Shown here: in pieces, positions 38,612 through 55,686 of the stretch
Layout of the letters: every line of letters starts with the position of its first letter
Position numbering within the stretch: position 1 is the first letter of the stretch
NCBI GenBank assembly: GCA_014190675.1
Contig: BJGT01000002.1
Location: 27,698-91,697, forward strand
Reading direction: 5' to 3'
Source: Comamonadaceae bacterium
Lineage (GTDB): Bacteria > Pseudomonadota > Gammaproteobacteria > Burkholderiales > Burkholderiaceae_C
DNA length: 64,000 nt
The notes under the pieces: generated by a model
Told to the model about the DNA's origin: nothing
The model's input: only the letters and a program-made list of their open reading frames with translations
Database searches by the model: none
Made by a program: the position numbers and the translations under genes

Positions 38612-39678
38612 TGCCCCAGAGGCAGGTGACGACGCACTTGGGCAAAAGCCCGCTGCTGGTCGCGCACGGACAGGCGCTCGAACAATTCTGCTGACCATTG
38701 GGCACGCTGGGCCAGGGTCCGGCGGGGCTCACAGCGGCCTTGGGCACTCTGTGGCTCCACGGCGGCGCTCACCAGAAAACGATTTGCTTCGAGCGGCGGG
38801 AGTTGTGTCTGGCTGGCTGCACCGAAGGACCACACCGCGCTGCCAGCGCGCAACACCAGCCACAATTTTCGCGAACCCGCCACCACGGCGCGGCGGTTCA
38901 CAGAATCAAGCCCGGCACGCTCGAGTTCACGGCCGATTTCGGCGTACACCAAACCGGCGGCGCGGATGGCGGGCCGGCAATCTCGGGGCAGCGCGGCGAT
39001 GCCGAGTTCGGCCCGCTCATAGAGTTGGTCGGCCGCTGCCAGCAGGCGCCGCACCACCTGGGCCAGGCGCTGATCAAACACCGGTTGCTGCAGCCAGCTC
39101 TGCGGCTCCAGCCCAGCCTCCCGCATCCACTGCATGGGCAGGTAGAGGCGGCCGAACCGGGCGTCTTCGCCGACATCGCGCGCAATATTGGTGAGTTGCA
39201 TGGCCACGCCAAGATCACAGGCCCGCGCCAACGCTGCCTCGCTGCGGGTGCGCATGATGACCGCCATCATGGCGCCAACACTGCCCGCCACCCGCGCCCC
39301 GTAGGCCTGCAGGTCTTCAATGGTTTCGTAGCGGCGACCTTCGGCGTCCCATTGAAAACCCTCCAGCAGGGCGGTCAAAAGCGGCAAGGGCAGAGAAAAT
39401 TTGTGGACCACCGCCGCCAGTGCACGGTCGCTCTCATAGGCCTGGGGCCGGCCGGCATAAATGCATTTCAGGCGGTCATGCAAGCCCGCCAGGGCGGCGT
39501 TGCGGTCTTCGCTGAGGTCAATGGCATCGTCTGCGACCCGGCAAAAGGCATACAGGGCAATCGCGGGCCCGCGCACCCGCTGAGGCAGCAGCCTGGAGGC
39601 GGCAAAAAAGGTTTTGGAGCCGCCACGCATCAAGGCCTGGCAGGCCTGGTGGTCGGTGCTGGCATTCGACTCAAACAT
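38608..39678 (-). CDS. crtB: Phytoene synthase CrtB
   Basis: GGSKTFFAASRLLPQRVRGPAIALYAFCRVADDAID; QLTNIARDVGEDARFGRLYLP. Confidence 0.95.
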   Translation of the reverse strand: MFESNASTDHQACQALMRGGSKTFFAASRLLPQRVRGPAIALYAFCRVADDAIDLSEDRNAALAGLHDRLKCIYAGRPQAYESDRALAAVVHKFSLPLPLLTALLEGFQWDAEGRRYETIEDLQAYGARVAGSVGAMMAVIMRTRSEAALARACDLGVAMQLTNIARDVGEDARFGRLYLPMQWMREAGLEPQSWLQQPVFDQRLAQVVRRLLAAADQLYERAELGIAALPRDCRPAIRAAGLVYAEIGRELERAGLDSVNRRAVVAGSRKLWLVLRAGSAVWSFGAASQTQLPPLEANRFLVSAAVEPQSAQGRCEPRRTLAQRAQWSAELFERLSVRDQQRAFAQVRRHLPLGQ

Positions 39679-41236
39679 GTTTGCTCCCATGGAGTTGTGG
39701 CACCACGGTTTGCAGTGCCTTGGCCGACATCAGTACGCCGGGCACGCCCGCGCCCGGGTGGGTGCTGGCACCCACCATAAAAAGGTTTTCCACATCCTCG
39801 CTGCGGTTGTGAGGCCTGAACCAGGCACTTTGCAAGAGCAAAGGCTCCAGCCCAAAGGCCGCTCCCTTGAAAGACAGCAAATCGTCCTGGAAGTTTTGCG
39901 GCGTCATGACATGGGAGCTGATCACATGCTGGCTCAAACCTGGCAGCAGGGTTTCCTCCAGGCGCCGACAAACCGCCTGGCGGTAGGGCTCGGCCTGCTG
40001 CACCCAATCGGTCCCGCTTTGCAGATGGGGCACCGGCGAGAGCACATAAAAGGTGTCACAGCCACTTGGTGCCACCGAGGGGTCGGTGGCGCTCGGGCGA
40101 TGCAGGTAGAGGCTGAAATCGTCGGCCAAGCGGTGGTGCCGAAAAATATCGGTGAGCAAGCCCTCGTAGCGCGGGCCCAGCACCATGGTGTGGTGGGGAA
40201 CATCGGTGTACTGCCGGTCGGTACCAAAGTACCAAACGAACAAACTCATGGAGTAGCGGCCACGCTCTATGCGTTGGTCGGTCCAGTGACGCCGGTGCTC
40301 GGGGGCCACCAGGTTGCGGTAAGTCCATGCGGTGTCGCTGTTGCAGACCACGATGTCGGCGCTCAATTGCTCGCCAGTGGCGAGCTGCACACCGGTGGCT
40401 CGACCGTCTTCAACCATGATGCGCTTGACCTCGGCATTGCAGCGCAGGGGCACGCCGCGTGCTTGCAATAAATTGACCATGCCTTGCACGATGGCGCCGG
40501 TGCCGCCCATGGCCGAGTAAACCCCGTAGCGCCGCTCCAGGGCGTTGATCAGGCTGTAAACACCAGTCACCGAGAACGGATTGCCGCCAATCAGCAGGGT
40601 TTGCAGGCTCATGGCCATGCGCAATTTGGGATGCTTGAAGTAGCTCGCCACCAAGCCGTGCATGGTGCGCCAAGCCCGCATGCGAGCCATGGAGGGCAGG
40701 GCTGCAAGCAAATCGAAAATACTGTCAAACGCCTTGCAGCCCAAGGCTTCGAAACCGAGTTGGTAGCAAAGATCAGCCTCAGCCACGAATTTATCAAAGC
40801 CCGCCACATCGTCCGGGCTGACCCGGGCTACCTCGGCGCGCATGCGCTCGGGGTCACCGCTGTAATCGAAATGGGTTCCGTCATCAAACCGGACCCGGTA
40901 AAAGGGGTCCATCAGGCGCAGATCGATATCGTCCGAGAGCTTGCGCCCACACAGCCCCCAGAGCTCCTCAAACAAAAAAGGCACGGTGATGATGGTTGGT
41001 CCGCCGTCGAAGGTAAAGCCGTCCTGGCGTCTGACATAGGCCCGCCCGCCCGGGCCGTCGAGCTTTTCCAGCACCTGCACCTGGTAGCCCATGGCACTCA
41101 GGCGAATTGCCGCTGCCAGGCCGCCAAAGCCCGCACCAACCACTACGGCCAAAGGCACATGGCTGGGCCCGGCCCCGCTGCCCGAACTCGCGGGCAATAC
41201 AGCCGCGGGATCCATGCCGGTGAAAGAGGTTCGCAT
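39671..41236 (-). CDS. crtI: Phytoene desaturase CrtI
   Basis: VVVGAGFGGLAAAIRLSAMGYQVQVLEKLDGPGGRAYV; C-terminal LFMVGASTHPGAGVPGVLMSAK. ORF open to 41254; start uncertain. Confidence 0.95.
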   Translation of the reverse strand: MRTSFTGMDPAAVLPASSGSGAGPSHVPLAVVVGAGFGGLAAAIRLSAMGYQVQVLEKLDGPGGRAYVRRQDGFTFDGGPTIITVPFLFEELWGLCGRKLSDDIDLRLMDPFYRVRFDDGTHFDYSGDPERMRAEVARVSPDDVAGFDKFVAEADLCYQLGFEALGCKAFDSIFDLLAALPSMARMRAWRTMHGLVASYFKHPKLRMAMSLQTLLIGGNPFSVTGVYSLINALERRYGVYSAMGGTGAIVQGMVNLLQARGVPLRCNAEVKRIMVEDGRATGVQLATGEQLSADIVVCNSDTAWTYRNLVAPEHRRHWTDQRIERGRYSMSLFVWYFGTDRQYTDVPHHTMVLGPRYEGLLTDIFRHHRLADDFSLYLHRPSATDPSVAPSGCDTFYVLSPVPHLQSGTDWVQQAEPYRQAVCRRLEETLLPGLSQHVISSHVMTPQNFQDDLLSFKGAAFGLEPLLLQSAWFRPHNRSEDVENLFMVGASTHPGAGVPGVLMSAKALQTVVPQLHGSKHV

Positions 41237-41254
41237 GGGCTTAACTGTGAGCAA

Positions 41255-42034
41255 TCAGATTGATGGGTTGGGGCTGGCGCGCTGGCGCAGGGCCCAGCGC
41301 CACAGGGCGGTCGATGGCATCGGCAAGACCATCAAAAAATGCTCAACAATGGCCAGAAACAGGATGCTGGCGACCAACAGCAGACCAGTCATCTGCGCGC
41401 CAGGCAGGCCGGTTTGCAAGGCCTGCACCATCAGCCAGGCCAGCAGCGTGCTGGACGCAGCCACAGAAAAAGGAAACAGCGGGTTCATGTTGCGGCGGCG
41501 AAAAAAACTCTGCATGTAGGCCAGGTGGTGCGGCAGAAATTCCTCGCTCAGGTTGCGCACGCCCAGAAAAAGGTTCAGCTTGGCACTGGTGCGCATCACC
41601 CACAAAACTGCAAAGGTCCAGGTACCCACCTGGTTTGGCGCATTCCAGGTGATGGCGATGATCAGCAGGCCTGCAGCAGCAATCGCCAACTCATGCCACA
41701 GAATCGCGGCGATGGCCTGAAAAAATCGGTCGCGCCGGGAGCAGTCAGGCGCACTCGCCTGCTTGCGCGGGCCGGTCAGCCAACCGGTGAGAAAGGTCAG
41801 CTCGTGCCAGCCCCAAACCAGCAGCGCGCAGGTAAAGCTGCAGTAGGCAGCCATTCCACTGGCTTGGTTCGCGGTATGCGCCAGCCCAAACAATGCGCCA
41901 ATGGCCAATCCGGAAGAAATCAGCACACTCCAGCGAAATGTGGTGCGCGGCAGGCCGTCCAGCAGCAGCACCAGGCCGGTGGAAAACCACCAGATGAACA
42001 CTGCAAACAGCAGGGGAGCGAGCAGGTCTAACAT
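41255..42034 (-). CDS. puhE: PuhE (DUF3623 photosynthetic complex assembly protein 2)
   Basis: Polytopic; FIWWFSTGLVLLLDGLPRTTFRWS, GWHELTFLTGWLTGPRK, LNLFLGVRNLSEEFLPHHL; PGC position after acsF. Confidence 0.9.
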   Translation of the reverse strand: MLDLLAPLLFAVFIWWFSTGLVLLLDGLPRTTFRWSVLISSGLAIGALFGLAHTANQASGMAAYCSFTCALLVWGWHELTFLTGWLTGPRKQASAPDCSRRDRFFQAIAAILWHELAIAAAGLLIIAITWNAPNQVGTWTFAVLWVMRTSAKLNLFLGVRNLSEEFLPHHLAYMQSFFRRRNMNPLFPFSVAASSTLLAWLMVQALQTGLPGAQMTGLLLVASILFLAIVEHFLMVLPMPSTALWRWALRQRASPNPSI

Positions 42035-42076
42035 GGCAGGGTCTCGGTGGGCTCGGGCAACTCGACAGCAGTCAAT

Positions 42077-43156
42077 TCACCACACCGGTGCCACGCGCAC
42101 CTGCATGGGAAGCTCGTGGCGCCTGACTGGCAGCAGGTAAAGCCGCACAAAGGTCAGCAGGCCTTGAGCGGCCAGGCCAGCCTGCTTGAGCAGCCCGACC
42201 ACACCGCCGCGGGCCTTGGCAGCGCTCATCGCGGTTTGTATGCGAAACAGGCGCTCCAACCCAGCGCGGAACGCGGGGTGGTCGATGTCAAGAGAAATCG
42301 GGAACACCTGGCGGGTAATTTCGTTGGTGATACGGAACACCTCGTAGTCGTAGGCGGTTGGCGCCAGCCCCATGGCCGCCTTGAGCTGTGGACGAGTGTG
42401 ATCACGGACATACATGGTGGCATACACGGCGAGCAAAAAGAAACGGATCCAAAGGGTGTTTGCACCACGCAGAAGCTCGGGGTGGGCGCGCATGATCAGG
42501 GCAAACGATTCGCCGTGCCGGAACTCGTCGTTACACCAACGCTCGAACCAGCGAAAAATCGGGTGGAAACGTTTCTCAGGATGGCGCTCGAGCTGGCGAA
42601 AAATCGTGATGTAGCGGGCGTAACCGATTTTTTCCGACAGGTAGGTCGCATAAAAAATATATTTTGGCTTGAAATAGGTGTAGGCCTTGGTGCGCTTGAG
42701 GTCGCCCATGTCAATGCCCAGACCGAAATCTTTCAGCGACTGGTTGATAAAGCTGGCATGGCGCGACTCGTCCCGAGCCATGTAGCGCATCAGCGCCTTG
42801 ATATCCGGGTTGTCCACATTTTTGTGGATTTCGTTGTAGAGGATGCAGCCAGAAAATTCAGAGGTCAGCGAACTGATCAGGAAATCAAGGAACTCCTGCC
42901 TGAGCTCAGGGGACACTTTGGAGAAGGTTTCCGCGACCTCGACCGCGAACTCAGGGGTGCGCTGGAAGTGGTCATGGTTGTTGTCGCCCTCGTACTCGGC
43001 CAACATGGCGTCCCATTGGGCACGCAGGGGGGAGACATCAAGCCGGTTCATGGCATCAAAGTCGGTGGTGTAGAAACGTGGGCTCAGCAACGTGTTTTCT
43101 TTGGCCTTGAGGGCAACGGTTTCAACGGTTTCGGTAGGTGCGCTGGCTTGCATCAT
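42077..43156 (-). CDS. acsF: Aerobic Mg-protoporphyrin IX monomethyl ester cyclase AcsF
   Basis: [45 protein letters not shown]; di-iron ligands E...[10 protein letters not shown]. Confidence 0.96.
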   Translation of the reverse strand: MMQASAPTETVETVALKAKENTLLSPRFYTTDFDAMNRLDVSPLRAQWDAMLAEYEGDNNHDHFQRTPEFAVEVAETFSKVSPELRQEFLDFLISSLTSEFSGCILYNEIHKNVDNPDIKALMRYMARDESRHASFINQSLKDFGLGIDMGDLKRTKAYTYFKPKYIFYATYLSEKIGYARYITIFRQLERHPEKRFHPIFRWFERWCNDEFRHGESFALIMRAHPELLRGANTLWIRFFLLAVYATMYVRDHTRPQLKAAMGLAPTAYDYEVFRITNEITRQVFPISLDIDHPAFRAGLERLFRIQTAMSAAKARGGVVGLLKQAGLAAQGLLTFVRLYLLPVRRHELPMQVRVAPVW

Positions 43157-43178
43157 GTCTTCCTGTTTGTCTGGTGAA

Positions 43179-43664
43179 CTAATTTGCCGGTTTCATGGCG
43201 AGAAATGGGCTGAACACACCGGCATTGCTCGGCCCAAAGGCCTCCAGCTCAACCCGCTGACCGGTGGCTGGGTCAAACAGGGTTAGCCGGCCGTCAGCAC
43301 GGGCGATCAATTGAAACGGTTGCTCGGGGCCAAGTTGCCGGCTGCGCCGCTCCCGCGCCAGCGTGCGCACAGCGCCGCGCAAAAACCCCTGCTCACCGTG
43401 CACGGTGGTTAAGAGTTCCGCGCTTTGGCCGTCGATCACGGAAATACCACCGTCGGCCCGGTCTTCAAAGCGCAGGCTGCGCTCTGCGGTGACCGCAGCG
43501 GCCAATTGGTCCGGGCCGTTGCCGGTGATGCGCACCAAGGCCACGCTGATGAGCGAGAAGGCCAGGATGCCGCCGGCCGTCAGCAGTACCCACCGCGGGA
43601 AGGTGTCTGGCCTGATCACTGGGGGCGGCGAAGGCTGGGGAATCATGTCAGGCTCGCTTGCCAC
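43179..43664 (-). CDS. puhC: Photosynthetic complex assembly protein PuhC
   Basis: [27 protein letters not shown] ... [18 protein letters not shown]; between puhB and acsF. Confidence 0.92.
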   Translation of the reverse strand: MASEPDMIPQPSPPPVIRPDTFPRWVLLTAGGILAFSLISVALVRITGNGPDQLAAAVTAERSLRFEDRADGGISVIDGQSAELLTTVHGEQGFLRGAVRTLARERRSRQLGPEQPFQLIARADGRLTLFDPATGQRVELEAFGPSNAGVFSPFLAMKPAN

Positions 43665-44317
43665 TGGGGTCGGCCATCACCCTGGGCGCTCGCCACGGGC
43701 AGGCTATTGGGCGGCGGGTTGTTGGTCAGTTCGGCCCAGGCTTTGGCCAGCAAACCGGCCACTTTGCGCGCATCCGGGATACAGCGCAACGTTGGCTCGG
43801 GTTGGGCCACGCGCCAAGGGCGCACATGGGGCCACAGGTGCAGCCAGGCAATTTTGTCGCCCTGGCTGAGCCGCAACGGTATATCGCCGCAACCCTGGCG
43901 GTCGAGTCGCAGGTCGGCGGTCTCTATGCGACCCAAAGGCAGGTTGAAACTCAAGGTCAAGACAATGCCGATGCGCATGACCACACGACGGTCAGTCAGG
44001 GTGTAGGCAGTGGTCTTGACAGTCAGCCAGGCCAGGCTGGCGACCGCACCAAAACCGACCATGGCCAAGGCCAGCGGCCAAATCATGGCAGGCAAAAGCT
44101 CTAGCGGCGCCAAGCCGGTGCTGTAGAGATAGCTTGCCCGCAGCAGCAGCAGCAGCAAAAAGTACAGGCCAAGTTTGCGCAGGTGAAACACCTGGACTGC
44201 CATGGCCCGAAAGTCAGGCGCGCCCTGCCAGAGGATTCGCTCGCCACTGGGCAGGGCCTCGGGCAGGCCGAATTCAGGCTCGAACTCGTGCTCGTGGCCT
44301 GAGATGGCTTGTGTCAC
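43643..44317 (-). CDS. puhB: Photosynthetic complex assembly protein PuhB (PH domain-like)
   Basis: EFEPEFGLPEALPSGERILWQGAPDFRAMAVQVFHLRKLGLYF. Confidence 0.93.
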   Translation of the reverse strand: MTQAISGHEHEFEPEFGLPEALPSGERILWQGAPDFRAMAVQVFHLRKLGLYFLLLLLLRASYLYSTGLAPLELLPAMIWPLALAMVGFGAVASLAWLTVKTTAYTLTDRRVVMRIGIVLTLSFNLPLGRIETADLRLDRQGCGDIPLRLSQGDKIAWLHLWPHVRPWRVAQPEPTLRCIPDARKVAGLLAKAWAELTNNPPPNSLPVASAQGDGRPQWQASLT

Positions 44318-45078
44318 AGAATAGGCTCCGCTCGGCTTGGGTCGGCATACAGGGTGCCGGCACCATAAAAGGCCGATATTTTGTCTTCCTCGAGCAGAGT
44401 CACTTGGTCGGCGCTGCGGGTTGTTGGCACCTGCGCAAAATGGACGCCGTGAATGCTTTGCACCGCCACAGTTTTATCACCTATCCGGCAAAACGGCATG
44501 GGCAGCAAAACCCGGCGTGATTGGGCGCCTGCGGTTTGCACTTCGAGGTAGCGGAACATCATCTCGCAGGTATCGATCCACAGGTCGACTACCTTGCCGC
44601 CCACTTTGCCATCGGCGCCCACCACATTCATGCCACGGGGATCAGAGTCGTGTTTTGACACATCGTAGCCCTTGAGCACCCGCAGCGGCCGAATAGTGGG
44701 CTGGCCATGCACATCCATGTCAGGCCGGTCAGCACGCAAGGCATAAGCGCCCGGGCCGACGGCATCGGTCATGCCGTTGTTAGTGGGCACATAGGGCCAG
44801 TCAGGGCCGGCCCCGGTACGGCGCAAATTGATCGGTGGCTCACCCCGCTTCAGGTCTGGCACGGTCACCTCATGACCATTGGCCAGTTTATATGTTTTGG
44901 GCGTGGGAATGGGCCAACCGGTGACTGGCGCAGTGCCGCCGCCATCGGTCTCCATGGGGTAGCCCTCACGATGACCTTCACGGACAAGGTAAAAAATAAT
45001 GCCAGCGAAAAATATCCAGAACATGTACAAGATGATCTGGGCCAAGTCTATATAGCCGGTAATGGCGCCGATTTGCAT
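44314..45078 (-). CDS. puhA: Photosynthetic reaction centre H subunit
   Basis: MQIGAITGYIDLAQIILYMFWIFFAGIIFYLVREGHREGYP...; start at MQIGAITG. Confidence 0.96.
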   Translation of the reverse strand: MQIGAITGYIDLAQIILYMFWIFFAGIIFYLVREGHREGYPMETDGGGTAPVTGWPIPTPKTYKLANGHEVTVPDLKRGEPPINLRRTGAGPDWPYVPTNNGMTDAVGPGAYALRADRPDMDVHGQPTIRPLRVLKGYDVSKHDSDPRGMNVVGADGKVGGKVVDLWIDTCEMMFRYLEVQTAGAQSRRVLLPMPFCRIGDKTVAVQSIHGVHFAQVPTTRSADQVTLLEEDKISAFYGAGTLYADPSRAEPIL

Positions 45079-45107
45079 GGTGGTTCTCCTTGAGGGTCGA
45101 GAAAAAT

Positions 45108-46547
45108 TCAACCGCTCAGATCGGCCAGGCCGGTCCGTTCGGTTGGGGCGGGAACAGGTAGAGCGACCCGCTTGACCAGCGGGCCGATAACAATCAGGGT
45201 AACAAACAACAGGTACATCTCAACATGGTAGACGAAGCTGTAGCCGGTGGCCGGGTCTACCAAGGCGGCTCCGAGTGCGCCCTCGGCAGCCAAGCCCGAG
45301 ACCAGGTCACGCAGAGCGCCGCCCAAAAACATGGCCAGACCAGCGGCGACGGATTGCACTGCGCCCCAGGCGCCCAGCGCAAGCCCCACAAAGCCGCCGT
45401 CTTCCATGCGCATGGCTGCATACAGCGTGCCGACAGCGAACAGGCCGCCACCAAAACCGATGCCCAGCGCACCTAAGCGAAACAGGTCGTCGGCTTGCAG
45501 CGGGGCGGCAAAAATCACCGCAGAAAAAGCCGGCAGGCCAGCCAAAACGCCGTAGGCCGCGAGGCGCAAGGGGTCGGCGCCCCGTGCGAGCACGCGCGCA
45601 GCCAATAAAAAACCGGCCATGGCGCCACCCGCCAACAAAGCCGTCAGGGCGCTGGTGGCGCCCACGCTGAGGTGCATGATTTCTCCGCCATAGGGCTCCA
45701 GAACCACATCCTGCATATTGAAGGCCATGGTGCCCAAGCCGGTGGCCCACAAGAACCGCTTGGCCTGCCGGTTGGCAATGAAGCGCTGCCAGACCAGACG
45801 AAACGGCGGGTGTTGCTCAGTCTTCATGGCCGCCGCCCTGGCTGGGTTACGGGCCTCTTGTTTCCAAAGCGCCACCGAGTTGAGCAGCAAGACCACCATC
45901 GCCGTACCCTGCACCACCTGGACCAAGCGCTTGGGGCTGAAATCAGCCAGCAGCCAGCTAAAGGCCATGCTACCGCCGACCGCGCCGAGCAAGAGCATGA
46001 CATACATCAAGGCGACCACCCGTGGCCTGGTCTCGGCGCTGGCCTGGTCTGTGGCAAGTGCCAGGCCCGCTGTTTGCGAGGTTTGCAGTCCGGCGCCGAC
46101 CATCAAAAAGGCCAGCGCAGCGGCCGCCTGACCAAACCAGTCGGGTACCGGCACCTGGCCTTGGCCAGACAAAACAAGCAGTGCAAACGGCATGATGGCC
46201 AAACCGAAAAACTGAATCAGTGTGCCGCCCCACATATAGGGCACCCGGCGCCAGCCGAAAGCCGAGCGGTGGGTGTCGGATTGGTAACCGGTGATCGCCC
46301 TGAAGGGTGCCACCAACATGGGCAGTGCCAACATCAGGGCCACCAGCCAGGCGGCCACGCTCAACTCGACAATCATGACCCGGTTGAGAGTGCCGATCAT
46401 CAAGGCAGTGGTGATGCCCATGGTGAACTTGAACAGGGACAGCCGCATCAGCCTGCCCATCGGCAGGTCGGCGCTTGCCACGTCTGCAAACGGCAGGTAA
46501 TTCATGGGCAGGCGACGCGCCCACTGCCCGACAGTCCGAATGGTCAT
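45108..46547 (-). CDS. lhaA: LhaA/PucC-family MFS-type light-harvesting assembly protein
   Basis: LPFADVASADLPMGRLMRLSLFKFTMGITTALMIGTLNRVMIVELSV; between puhA and bchM. Confidence 0.93.
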   Translation of the reverse strand: MTIRTVGQWARRLPMNYLPFADVASADLPMGRLMRLSLFKFTMGITTALMIGTLNRVMIVELSVAAWLVALMLALPMLVAPFRAITGYQSDTHRSAFGWRRVPYMWGGTLIQFFGLAIMPFALLVLSGQGQVPVPDWFGQAAAALAFLMVGAGLQTSQTAGLALATDQASAETRPRVVALMYVMLLLGAVGGSMAFSWLLADFSPKRLVQVVQGTAMVVLLLNSVALWKQEARNPARAAAMKTEQHPPFRLVWQRFIANRQAKRFLWATGLGTMAFNMQDVVLEPYGGEIMHLSVGATSALTALLAGGAMAGFLLAARVLARGADPLRLAAYGVLAGLPAFSAVIFAAPLQADDLFRLGALGIGFGGGLFAVGTLYAAMRMEDGGFVGLALGAWGAVQSVAAGLAMFLGGALRDLVSGLAAEGALGAALVDPATGYSFVYHVEMYLLFVTLIVIGPLVKRVALPVPAPTERTGLADLSG

Positions 46548-47245
46548 TGCCTGCTCCACTCCATGGCCTGCGACTTGTAAAAGCCGCTCGAGACCCGCTC
46601 GGTGCGCCCGCCTGTCCAGGCCGACAACACCGCGTCTTGCTGCATCAAACGAGTCAGGGTTTTTTCTGCCATAGGCTCCAGCCAGGGCGCGCGGTCGCTG
46701 CGCGGGAGCAGACGGCCAAGCCTGATCATGGCGGCAAGCAGGGGCGTGCTTGGGGCAAAAGTGAACAGGATGGAGCCAGTGGTGCGCTGGGCGAGGAGCG
46801 AGAGCGCCGCCACCGCATCTTCGGTACGGTAATGAATCACCGAATCCATCGCCACCACATGGTCAAACCGGCCCAGCGCAGGGTCGAGCATGTCGCCGCT
46901 GCGGAATTCAACACGGCCGCCGCCGGGCAGTTGCCCCAGGCGCTCGCGTGCGAGTTCGATCAGCTTAGGCGACAGGTCGATGGCCACCACGTCGGCACCA
47001 CGCCGGGCTGCCTCGACCGCCAGGGCGCCGGTGCCGCAGCCCGCGTCGAGCAGGCGTCGACCGCTCAAATCATGGGGCAACCAGGACAGCAGTTTGGCCC
47101 GCATCTGGTCCCGTCCGGCCCGCACGGTGGCCCGGATACGGCCCAGCGGCGCGTCCGAGGTGAGACGCGCCCAGGCCTGCACCGCAGTGCGGTCAAAGTA
47201 GGTTTCAATTTGACCGCGGCGCTCTTGATAAGACGGCTGGCTCAT
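46544..47245 (-). CDS. bchM: Mg-protoporphyrin IX O-methyltransferase BchM
   Basis: YFDRTAVQAWARLTSDAPLGRIRATVRAGRDQMR; LLDAGCGTGALAVEAARRGADVVAIDLS. Confidence 0.95.
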   Translation of the reverse strand: MSQPSYQERRGQIETYFDRTAVQAWARLTSDAPLGRIRATVRAGRDQMRAKLLSWLPHDLSGRRLLDAGCGTGALAVEAARRGADVVAIDLSPKLIELARERLGQLPGGGRVEFRSGDMLDPALGRFDHVVAMDSVIHYRTEDAVAALSLLAQRTTGSILFTFAPSTPLLAAMIRLGRLLPRSDRAPWLEPMAEKTLTRLMQQDAVLSAWTGGRTERVSSGFYKSQAMEWSRQ

Positions 47246-47255
47246 GCGTGCGCTT

Positions 47256-51940
<4,685 letters not shown>

Positions 51941-51941
51941 G

Positions 51942-53561
51942 CTAGCGTCCAAAATGCGCCTTGGCTTCATACAGGGTTTCGACCGTGATCAGGGACACGC
52001 CCTGCTCGAGCGCGTAACGCTCGGTGTTGCGCTTGGCCTTGCCCCGCACAAAAAACGGAATTTTCTTAAGTTCGCGTTCGGCATCCCCCGCCCACTGGGC
52101 CAACGCATCGCTGAGCGGGCCAGCCACAGGCTCAGACTTGGCGGCTTGTGGCTCAAGGGCCGGGGCGGCTTGGGCCGCTGCTGCTGCCAGCTCCGGCTCG
52201 GCTGTTTTTGACTGATGCAACCCGCCACCATGTCCCCCCAGGTGGGACGGCGCGGCATCCTCATGGAACTCGGAGTCGCCGCGAAACATGCCGATCAAGT
52301 GCTCCTCAAGCCCCATCATCAGGGGATGGACCCAGGTGTCAAACAGGACATTAGCCCCCTCAAAACCCATTTGCGGCGAATACCTGGCCGGGAAGTCCTG
52401 CACATGCACCGGCGCCGAAATAACCGCGCAGGGCACGCCGGCACGTTTGGCAATATGGCGCTCCATCTGCGTACCGAGCACCAACTCTGGCTGCAGTTCA
52501 ATGATGCGCTCCTCGATCTCCAGGTAGTCATCGCTGATCAAGGGCTCCACATCGTACAGCTTGGCTGCCTCGCGCACCTCACGCGCAAACTCGCGGCTGT
52601 AGGTGCCGATGCCAACCACCTTGAAGCCAAATTCCTGGCTTGCCACGCGGGCCGCCGCCACTGCATGGGTGGCATCACCAAACACAAAAACTCTTTTCCC
52701 GGTGAGGTAGGTCGAGTCAACCGAGCGGGCATACCAAGTGGCACGCGCAGCGGCGGAGGCGAGCAACACGCTGGGGTCTAGCCCGGCGAGTTGCGCCACC
52801 TCGGCAATAAAGTCGCGGGTCGCACCCACCCCGATCGGGATGGTTTTGCTGAACCCCTGTCCAAACTGCCGCTGCAGCCATTGCGCTGTGAGGGCGGCGA
52901 TTTCCGGGTACAGAACAATGTTGAAATCAGCATCACGCAAGCGGCCCAAGTCTGCCGGCGTAGCGCCCAGCGGGGCAACCACGTTGACATCAATCCCGAG
53001 TTGGCGCACCAACTGGCTGATCTCCTGCAGATCGTCCCGGTGCCGAAAGCCCAGTGCCGAGGGACCCAGAATATTGCAGCTCGGCCGCTGGCCTTCAGGC
53101 CGGGGCGTCTGGGGCCGGGCCGGGCCAGCCAGGGCGCGCACCATCTGGTAAAAGGTTTCCGAGGCGCCCCAATTTTCTTTGCGCTGGTAGGACGGCAGTT
53201 CAAGTGCCACCACGGGCACCGGCAGGTCGAGCGCACGGCACAAGCCACCAGGGTCATCTTGAATCAGCTCTGCGGTGCAGGACGCACCGACCATCATGGC
53301 CTTGGGTAAAAAGCGATGGTAGGCCTCGCGCGCCGCATTTTTGAACAATTCTGCGGTATCGCCCCCCAGGTCTCTGGCCTGAAAAGTGGTGTAAGTCACT
53401 GGCGGGCGCTTGGGCAGGCGCTCGATCATCGTGAACAACAGGTCGGCATAAGTGTCCCCTTGGGGCGCATGCAACACGTAGTGCACATCTTCCATGGCGG
53501 TGGCAATCCGCATGGCACCCACATGGGGCGGTCCTTCGTAAGTCCAGAGCGTGAGTTGCAT
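51942..53561 (-). CDS. bchB: Protochlorophyllide reductase subunit BchB
   Basis: [74 protein letters not shown]. Confidence 0.97.
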   Translation of the reverse strand: MQLTLWTYEGPPHVGAMRIATAMEDVHYVLHAPQGDTYADLLFTMIERLPKRPPVTYTTFQARDLGGDTAELFKNAAREAYHRFLPKAMMVGASCTAELIQDDPGGLCRALDLPVPVVALELPSYQRKENWGASETFYQMVRALAGPARPQTPRPEGQRPSCNILGPSALGFRHRDDLQEISQLVRQLGIDVNVVAPLGATPADLGRLRDADFNIVLYPEIAALTAQWLQRQFGQGFSKTIPIGVGATRDFIAEVAQLAGLDPSVLLASAAARATWYARSVDSTYLTGKRVFVFGDATHAVAAARVASQEFGFKVVGIGTYSREFAREVREAAKLYDVEPLISDDYLEIEERIIELQPELVLGTQMERHIAKRAGVPCAVISAPVHVQDFPARYSPQMGFEGANVLFDTWVHPLMMGLEEHLIGMFRGDSEFHEDAAPSHLGGHGGGLHQSKTAEPELAAAAAQAAPALEPQAAKSEPVAGPLSDALAQWAGDAERELKKIPFFVRGKAKRNTERYALEQGVSLITVETLYEAKAHFGR

Positions 53562-53572
53562 GGCCGGCGTTC

Positions 53573-55407
<1,835 letters not shown>

Positions 55408-55437
55408 GGGTGCAAATTTAATCGCCAAATCCAATAC

Positions 55438-55455
55438 TGTCAACTTATTGTGACG
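55438..55455. promoter_or_regulatory. Near-consensus PpsR-type site upstream of bchF (TGT-N12-ACG)
   Basis: TGTCAACTTATTGTGACG: TGTCA-N8-TGACg, one mismatch to TGTCA-N8-TGACA. Confidence 0.45.
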
Positions 55456-55686
55456 TAAATTTAACTTGACATGCTGGTCAGACGGTGTAAAGTTTTGTCC
55501 CAGACAGATCGGAAATGCTTTGACAGCGCCTGCTCATCACTGTAGAACACACTGTCGAGCAGGCTGAACACCGTCATCCGGGATGGCAGTGGGCAGTTTC
55601 TGGATAAAAAAACAGCAGTCTGGCGGCCAAAACCCACGGCCGCCACTAAAAAACCCGCATCACTGCGGTAAGCGAGGAAACGAGAC

